NCBI GenBank assembly: GCA_900544465.1
Contig: UQVT01000066.1
Span: 1-9,259, forward strand
Direction of reading: 5' to 3'
Length of the DNA: 9,259 nucleotides
Origin: an uncultured Collinsella sp.
GTDB lineage: Bacteria; Actinomycetota; Coriobacteriia; Coriobacteriales; Coriobacteriaceae
Under the pieces are notes generated by a model. It was not told the DNA's origin, ran no database searches, and worked only from the letters and a program-made list of their open reading frames with translations. This document shows positions 6,304-9,259 of this stretch, in pieces. Position 1 is the first letter of the stretch; every line of letters starts with the position of its first letter. Position numbers and translations under genes: made by a program.

Positions 6304-6792
6304 ATGATCAGAAAAACCCTCGATACCGACATTCCCGCTGTCATGGCTATCTATGACGCGGCCCGCGCCTTTATGCGCGCGCATGGCAACGCCACACAGT
6401 GGCCCGAGGGCACGCCTTCTGCCGAGCAACTGGCTGCCGATATCGCCGCCGGTGGCAGCTATGTGTGCGAAGTCGATGGCCGCGTGGTGGCGACGTTTGC
6501 CTTTTTGCCGGGCCCGGACGAGTGCTATGACGTAATTGAGGATGGTCAATGGCGCAGCGACACTCCGTACGCCGTGCTGCACCGTGTGGCGTCCGATGGC
6601 ACCGTGCACGGTATCGCGGCTGCGATGTTTGCCTTTGCCAAGGAGCGTGCCGATCACCTGCGCATCGACACGCATCAGGACAACCTGCCCATGCAGGGCG
6701 CGAGTATTAAGGCGGGGTTCGAGCGTGCCGGCGTCGTGTATGTGTCGGACGGCACGCCGCGTGTTGCGTTCGACTGGCTGCGTGAGGCGTAA
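6304..6792 (+). CDS. GNAT-family N-acetyltransferase
   Basis: The 162-residue protein (163 from the adjacent GTG at 6301) has the size and order of a GNAT acetyltransferase, which moves acetyl from acetyl-CoA to an amine. It begins IRKTLDTDIPAVMAIYDAAR, the usual first strand and helix, followed by QWPEGTPS and a central strand pair YVCEVDGRVVATFAFLPG. The acetyl-CoA-binding motif A region is VLHRVASDGTVHGIAAAMFA, followed by LRIDTHQDNLPMQGASIKAGF, where DTHxDNxxMQ and the final GF are typical of a common Gram-positive subgroup. The protein ends with a strand RVAFDWLREA. GAGG at 6290-6293 can serve either start; ATG is preferred by codon. It is followed 28 bases later by a strong hairpin terminator, so it is probably monocistronic. 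The substrate is unknown; drug, peptide or protein N-termini are all possible. Confidence 0.9.
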   Translation: MIRKTLDTDIPAVMAIYDAARAFMRAHGNATQWPEGTPSAEQLAADIAAGGSYVCEVDGRVVATFAFLPGPDECYDVIEDGQWRSDTPYAVLHRVASDGTVHGIAAAMFAFAKERADHLRIDTHQDNLPMQGASIKAGFERAGVVYVSDGTPRVAFDWLREA

Positions 6793-6820
6793 GAGTAGGG
6801 GCACGTGTCAACAATTCGCA

Positions 6821-6858
6821 CGAACGAAAATGGTCCCGGGTGGGGCCATTTTCGTTCG
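6821..6858. terminator. Long hairpin, likely bidirectional terminator
   Basis: A 17-bp stem (6821-6837 with 6842-6858, one T-G wobble) encloses the 4-nt loop GGGT. The GC-rich top, TGGTCCC paired with GGGGCCA, is followed by TTTT and preceded by AAAA, so it works as an intrinsic terminator on either strand. It lies 28 bases after the GNAT stop and 195 bases before the TetM-like gene, separating their transcription. The lower stem CGAACG/CGTTCG continues beyond what a terminator needs, so this may be a repeat-family member. Confidence 0.75.
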
Positions 6859-6957
6859 CTGCGCTGATTTGCAAGCCGGCTTTCGCAAGGCGCGAACCTA
6901 CGAAAATCGCCGCGCGGCAACGCAGGGCGATGAGCTTGGTCGGGGGATAGGGCCCGC

Positions 6958-6986
6958 TTCGCCCGCCGGCTCGTAAATTGTATCAT
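6958..6986 (+). promoter_or_regulatory. Possible promoter for the TetM-like gene
   Basis: TATCAT at 6981-6986 matches the -10 consensus at 5 of 6 positions. TTCGCC lies 17 bases upstream at 6958-6963 and is a weak -35. Transcription would start near 6993, giving a leader of about 60 bases before the ATG at 7054. The rest of 6859-7053 shows no gene. I see no tetM-style attenuating leader peptide in it. Confidence 0.35.
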
Positions 6987-7053
6987 CCAGTGTGGAACGA
7001 GGACGCCCGTTGCCGCGTGCGATGGGCTTGTAGCTTGTAATAAGAGGAGAGCC

Positions 7054-9057
7054 ATGTCGAAGCAGGCAGTCGTTGGAATCTTGGCGCATGTCGATGCCGG
7101 CAAGACCACGTTGGCCGAGGCCATGTTGTTCAACGTGGGTCGCATTCGCAAGCGCGGCCGCGTGGACGATGGCGATTCGCATCTGGACACTAACGCGATC
7201 GAGCGCGAGCGCGGCATTACGATCTTCTCGTCGCAGGCCGTGCTCGACCACGGCGATACCCACGTCATGCTTGTGGATGCGCCCGGCCACGTCGATTTTT
7301 CGGCCGAGGCGGAGCGCACGCTGCGCGCGCTCGACTATGCGATTTTGGTTGTGGGTGCCAACGACGGCGTGCAGGGGCACACCGAAACCCTGTGGCGCCT
7401 GCTTGCGCGCTATGACATTCCGACGTTCATCTTTATCAACAAAATCGATTTGGAGAATCCCGGCCGCGATGTTTTGCTGGCACAGCTTGGGCAACGTCTT
7501 TCCGAGGGCTGCCTGGATGCCAGCGAACTGTTGGTGGGTGGTGCCGTTCAGGAGGACGCTGCTGCGTTGGACGAGGCGGCGCTCGAGGAGTTTCTCGACG
7601 CAGGGGAGCTTTCGACTGCCACGCTTTCGCGGCTGGTCGCAGAGCGAAAGTTGTTTCCCTGCTTTGCGGGCTCGGCGCTCAAGGACCAGGGTGTGGCAGA
7701 GCTACTCGACGGCATATGCGCTTTGATGCGCGAGCGAACATGGCCCCAGGAGTTCGCCGCGCGAGTCTACCGCGTGAGTCGTGGAGACCGTGGCGAGCGT
7801 CTTGCCTGGGTCAAGGTGACGGGCGGTGTACTGCGTGCAAAGCAAGTTGTCGAGGGATGCTCTGGCGCCTCCACTTGGGAGCAAAAGATCGACCAGGTGC
7901 GCATCTATAACGGCGAGAAGTATGAGCTTGCCCAAGAAGTTGCTGCTGGCGGTATTTGTGCCGTGACGGGCCTTGCGCACGTTCGCCCAGGGGATGCCTT
8001 GGGGGCGGAGCCCGTGGGCGATGCGCCTGTCATCGCTCCGGTCCTCACCTATACGGTGCTTCCGGGCGAACACGATGTCCACGCGGTGTTCAAAGCACTG
8101 ACAGAGTTGGCGGACGAAGATCCCATGCTCGGCGTAAGCTGGAACACTCATCTTGAGCAGATTCATTTACAGCTGATGGGCGCCGTGCAACTCGAGGTCG
8201 TGCAGCGGGTGTTGGCCGATCGCTTTGGCCTTTCGGTTGCGTTTGAGTCTGGCGGCATTCTCTATAAGGAGACTATTTCGCAGCCGGTCGAGGGCGTGGG
8301 CCATTTTGAGCCGCTGCGCCACTATGCCGAGGTACATCTGCGCCTGGAGCCGTTGCCAGCGGGTTCGGGCGTGCAGTTTGGCACCGTGACCTCGACCGAC
8401 GAACTCGATCTTAACTGGCAGCGTTTGGCACTCACCAACGCCATGGAGCGCGATCACCTGGGCGCGCTGACCGGCTCGCCCATCACCGATGTGTGCATTA
8501 CGCTCACGGGCGGCCGTGCGCATGCCAAACACACCGAGGGCGGCGATTTTCGCCAGGCCACGTACCGCGCGATTCGCCAGGGGCTCATGCAGGCGCGTGA
8601 GGCTGGCGCGGCGGTGCTGTTGGAGCCGTGGTATCGCTTTGAGCTCGAGGTGCCGGGGGAGTGCGTGGGCCGGGCACTCTCGGATGCCACGCGCATGGGT
8701 GCCGAGTACGAGCCGCCGACGATGGCGGGAGACCGGGCGAAGCTTGTGGGTCGCGTGCCGGCATCTGAGGTGCAGGATTACGCGCTGGAGGTGGCCGCCT
8801 ATACGAGTGGTCGTGGGCATCTGTACCTAGAGTTCGCCGGCTATGCGGCTTGCCATGATGCCGAGCGCGTCATCGAGACGGCCGCCTATGAGCCCGAGGC
8901 CGATCTGCCCAACACGCCCGATTCGGTCTTTTGCTCCCACGGCGCCGGTTACACGGTCAAATGGTACGACGTCCCCGAGGCAGCCCACGTAAAGGTCGAT
9001 CCCTCCACCTTCCGCCCCTGGCGAGCAGCAGACGCCGAGTTTTTCGGCCACATGTGA
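7054..9057 (+). CDS. TetM-like translational GTPase (ribosomal protection family relative)
   Basis: The 667-residue protein is an EF-G-like ribosomal GTPase closest in style to TetM/TetO/TetW proteins (about 640 aa), which release tetracycline from the 30S A site. The G domain is intact: P-loop AHVDAGKT (11-18), switch I RERGITI with T56, DAPGH (75-79), NKID (129-132) and SAL (207-209). Domain II and EF-G-like domains III-V follow, including VQLEVVQRVL and a C-terminal DSVFCSHGAGYTVKW. In the domain IV tip, TetM has a YSPVSTPADF loop that contacts the drug site; here the aligned segment is GGRAHAKHTEGGDFRQ (487-501 region). This HxKHTEGGDF form marks a chromosomal relative common in Gram-positive anaerobes, often auto-annotated as tetracycline resistance. 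Resistance is therefore unproven. The start has AGAGGAGA at 7043-7050. Confidence 0.88.
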   Translation: MSKQAVVGILAHVDAGKTTLAEAMLFNVGRIRKRGRVDDGDSHLDTNAIERERGITIFSSQAVLDHGDTHVMLVDAPGHVDFSAEAERTLRALDYAILVVGANDGVQGHTETLWRLLARYDIPTFIFINKIDLENPGRDVLLAQLGQRLSEGCLDASELLVGGAVQEDAAALDEAALEEFLDAGELSTATLSRLVAERKLFPCFAGSALKDQGVAELLDGICALMRERTWPQEFAARVYRVSRGDRGERLAWVKVTGGVLRAKQVVEGCSGASTWEQKIDQVRIYNGEKYELAQEVAAGGICAVTGLAHVRPGDALGAEPVGDAPVIAPVLTYTVLPGEHDVHAVFKALTELADEDPMLGVSWNTHLEQIHLQLMGAVQLEVVQRVLADRFGLSVAFESGGILYKETISQPVEGVGHFEPLRHYAEVHLRLEPLPAGSGVQFGTVTSTDELDLNWQRLALTNAMERDHLGALTGSPITDVCITLTGGRAHAKHTEGGDFRQATYRAIRQGLMQAREAGAAVLLEPWYRFELEVPGECVGRALSDATRMGAEYEPPTMAGDRAKLVGRVPASEVQDYALEVAAYTSGRGHLYLEFAGYAACHDAERVIETAAYEPEADLPNTPDSVFCSHGAGYTVKWYDVPEAAHVKVDPSTFRPWRAADAEFFGHM

Positions 9058-9060
9058 CAG

Positions 9061-9075
9061 AGGGGCAGCCCCTTT
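9061..9075 (+). terminator. Weak hairpin after the TetM-like gene
   Basis: AGGGG (9061-9065) pairs with CCCCT (9069-9073) around the loop CAG, followed by only TT. It begins three bases after the TGA stop. The short stem and poor T-run make it a weak terminator candidate, and read-through towards the gene at 9151 is possible. Confidence 0.35.
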
Positions 9076-9085
9076 GGCAGATTCA

Positions 9086-9125
9086 GTTGGTATAACTCGG
9101 TATAAGTTGGTATAACTATTACCAA
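9086..9125. repeat. Phased GGTATAA repeats before ATPase gene (operator/promoter)
   Basis: GGTATAA occurs three times at 9089, 9099 and 9109, exactly 10 bp apart. The outer two copies lie in an identical 12-mer, GTTGGTATAACT (9086-9097 and 9106-9117). The last copy is also half of an inverted pair, TTGGTA (9107-9112) and TACCAA (9120-9125), 7 bases apart. TTGGTA at 9087 and TATAAC at 9111 are 18 bases apart and could be the -35 and -10 of the gene at 9151. One-turn phasing puts all copies on the same DNA face, suiting cooperative regulator binding. Confidence 0.6.
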
Positions 9126-9150
9126 GGTTTGCCAATCCGAGGAGGCCGAC

Positions 9151-9259
9151 ATGAATCCAAATCCCTTTAAGCCAACGGCAGGCAAGCGGCCTCCGATGCT
9201 CATTGGTCGCGAGTCGGTCATCGAAGATTTCGAGGAAGGGCTCGATAACGGCGCCGGAG
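9151..9259 (+). CDS. Probable AAA/ATP-binding protein (5' fragment)
   Basis: Only the first 36 codons lie in the window. The ATG at 9151 has an ideal ribosome binding site, GAGGAGG at 9139-9145. The peptide begins MNPNPFKPTAGKRPPMLIGR and continues with ESVIEDFEEGLDNGAG. An NPFKPTAG...PP.LIGR start followed by an acidic FEEGL.xGxG segment is the usual N-terminus of a family of actinobacterial AAA ATPases (Orc1/Cdc6-like ATP-binding proteins), in which the Walker A motif comes shortly after. The Walker motifs would lie beyond the window end and cannot be checked here. The phased GGTATAA repeats immediately upstream suggest that it is transcriptionally controlled, perhaps by its own partner. 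Confidence 0.65.
   Translation, partial: MNPNPFKPTAGKRPPMLIGRESVIEDFEEGLDNGAG

Noticed and set aside
6268..6804. A 178-codon minus-strand frame opposite the GNAT gene
   Set aside because: It overlaps a clear GNAT protein and runs through the divergent regulatory region; no start signal supports it.
6930..6950. Six-codon ORF as a possible tetM-style leader peptide
   Set aside because: It lies upstream of the most likely promoter, lacks a good ribosome binding site and is not associated with alternative hairpins before the GTPase gene.
6536..6976. Plus-strand frame overlapping GNAT and running through the terminator hairpin
   Set aside because: It is a +1 shadow of the GNAT gene with Arg/Cys-rich low-complexity translation and it crosses a strong terminator.
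7054..9057. Recently acquired tetracycline-resistance gene on a mobile element
   Set aside because: No transposase, integrase or flanking repeat is present, composition resembles the surroundings, and the domain IV loop differs from that of TetM.
9086..9125. The GGTATAA repeats as a CRISPR array or replication iterons
   Set aside because: Repeats are 7-12 bp with 10-bp phasing and no spacers; an origin would need more copies and a replication gene, while a control region fits better.

Overview
This GC-rich window (roughly 60% G+C by eye) with strong AAGGAG-type ribosome binding sites looks like a chromosomal segment from a high-GC Gram-positive bacterium. The best guess is a gut Coriobacteriia member such as Collinsella. 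That guess rests on protein style, REP-like GGGAC-containing hairpins and the start of the last gene, not on a marker gene, so the genus is an inference. No rRNA, tRNA, CRISPR array, integrase or intact insertion sequence was seen.

Layout: (1) 1-730, minus: an EamA/DMT-type transporter cut by the window edge, divergent from (2) 889-1755, plus: a LysR-type regulator. (3) 1783-3165, minus: a MATE-family efflux transporter, convergent with the LysR gene. (4) 3230-3340: a 111-bp inverted-repeat element resembling a REPIN/small MITE. (5) 3397-4212, plus: an RlmA-type 23S rRNA guanine-N1 methyltransferase, followed by a second REP-like hairpin and a strong terminator. (6) 4341-4742, minus: a four-helix membrane protein of unknown function. 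(7) 4970-5113, plus: a 47-residue single-span membrane protein with a near-perfect ribosome binding site, then (8) 5177-5881, plus: RsmJ-type 16S rRNA methyltransferase. (9) 5930-6232, minus: a 100-residue Cys/His-rich probable zinc-binding protein, divergent across a perfect inverted repeat from (10) 6304-6792, plus: a GNAT acetyltransferase ending in a long hairpin terminator. (11) 7054-9057, plus: a translational GTPase related to TetM-type ribosomal protection proteins but with a different domain IV loop. (12) 9151-end, plus: the first 36 codons of a probable AAA/ATP-binding protein, behind three GGTATAA repeats spaced exactly 10 bp apart.

Most genes are single transcription units facing alternately, so this is not one operon. 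Three gene products act on the ribosome (RlmA on 23S, RsmJ on 16S, the TetM-like GTPase on the assembled ribosome), and a MATE exporter and a GNAT enzyme lie nearby. This is a translation-maintenance or drug-tolerance flavoured neighbourhood, but a functional link is only an inference. No stretch longer than 300 bases lacks a gene. The longest gaps (3166-3396, 4743-4969, 6793-7053) hold the repeats, promoters and terminators listed. I found no convincing complete novel system; the most unusual items are the 47-aa membrane protein, the REPIN-like element, the phased GGTATAA array and the atypical TetM-like GTPase.
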